Assembly: GCA_014208095.1 (NCBI GenBank)
Contig: JACHMT010000003.1
Coordinates: forward strand, 124,001-188,000
Reading direction: 5' to 3'
DNA length: 64,000 nucleotides
DNA from: Actinospineispora eucalypti
GTDB lineage: Bacteria > Actinomycetota > Actinomycetes > Mycobacteriales > Pseudonocardiaceae
More notes on this DNA, generated by a model, which ran no database searches, was not told where the DNA came from, and worked only from the letters and a program-made list of their open reading frames with translations. How positions within the stretch are numbered: the first letter of the stretch is position 1. The letters are not shown here.

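Noticed and set aside
1..64000. Polyketide or non-ribosomal peptide synthase megagene
   Set aside because: No ketosynthase, acyltransferase, condensation, adenylation or carrier-protein motifs appear anywhere in the frame.
1..64000. Assembly chimera or collapsed stops making an artificial giant gene
   Set aside because: Register and codon use are consistent at all points checked and domain types repeat across the window, but long-read confirmation would still be decisive.

Overview
The window is GC-rich actinomycete-type DNA (codon third positions almost all G or C). Its dominant fact is that it lies inside one gene. Read on the minus strand with codon first bases at 64000, 63997 ... 7, 4, I find no stop codon from one edge to the other, which gives about 21,333 consecutive sense codons. 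The frame has the same register at both edges and at every interior point I checked, and it translates throughout into sensible protein. No other frame does. Neither end of the gene is in the window: the N-terminus lies to the right of 64000 and the C-terminus to the left of 1. I see no intergenic gap, promoter, terminator, RNA gene, CRISPR array or insertion sequence. The remaining entries are therefore domains and repeats of this single protein; their borders are approximate. The organism is probably an Actinomycetota member; genus is not determinable by eye.

Layout from N to C (right to left). 64.0-61.5 kb: short alternating helical repeats and a duplicated coiled coil. 61.5-55.5 kb: a long stalk of cysteine-pair repeats with beta-rich Gly/Thr/Asn sequence. 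55.5-51.5 kb: a helical and hydrophobic pre-toxin-like part, a small Cys/His/Asp papain-like segment and a disordered Gly/Ser/Pro linker. 51.4-49.8 kb: a SecA-like ATPase. 49.8-42.7 kb: helical linkers, a four-helix membrane patch, a trypsin-like protease, a PP2C-type phosphatase and an FHA domain. 42.7-29.4 kb: five copies of a trehalose-phosphatase-like HAD module, two His-rich HERDH zinc-site modules, a roughly 15-helix membrane domain and a second trypsin-like protease. 29.4-18.9 kb: two kinase-like domains, proteases three and four, a rhomboid protease, HE-motif modules and two ADP-ribosyltransferase-like modules. 18.9-15.4 kb: about eight tandem winged helices. 15.3-4.2 kb: a second polytopic domain, helical HE-motif modules, a degenerate PP2C and a HELGH metallopeptidase-like domain. 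4.2-0 kb: a LysM-like segment, a 12-helix MFS-like domain and a six-helix CDF zinc-transporter-like domain.

How the parts may work together (inference): the chain mixes parts expected outside the cell (Cys stalk, LysM, trypsin-like proteases), in the membrane (three large polytopic blocks, rhomboid) and in the cytoplasm (SecA-like motor, FHA/PP2C/kinase-like, winged helices). A recurring companion module sits just upstream of most of the trypsin-like and PP2C domains. This looks like a modular, duplication-built multi-effector or polyprotein, possibly processed by its own proteases and related in concept to polymorphic-toxin giants. No single known system that I recognise has this architecture.
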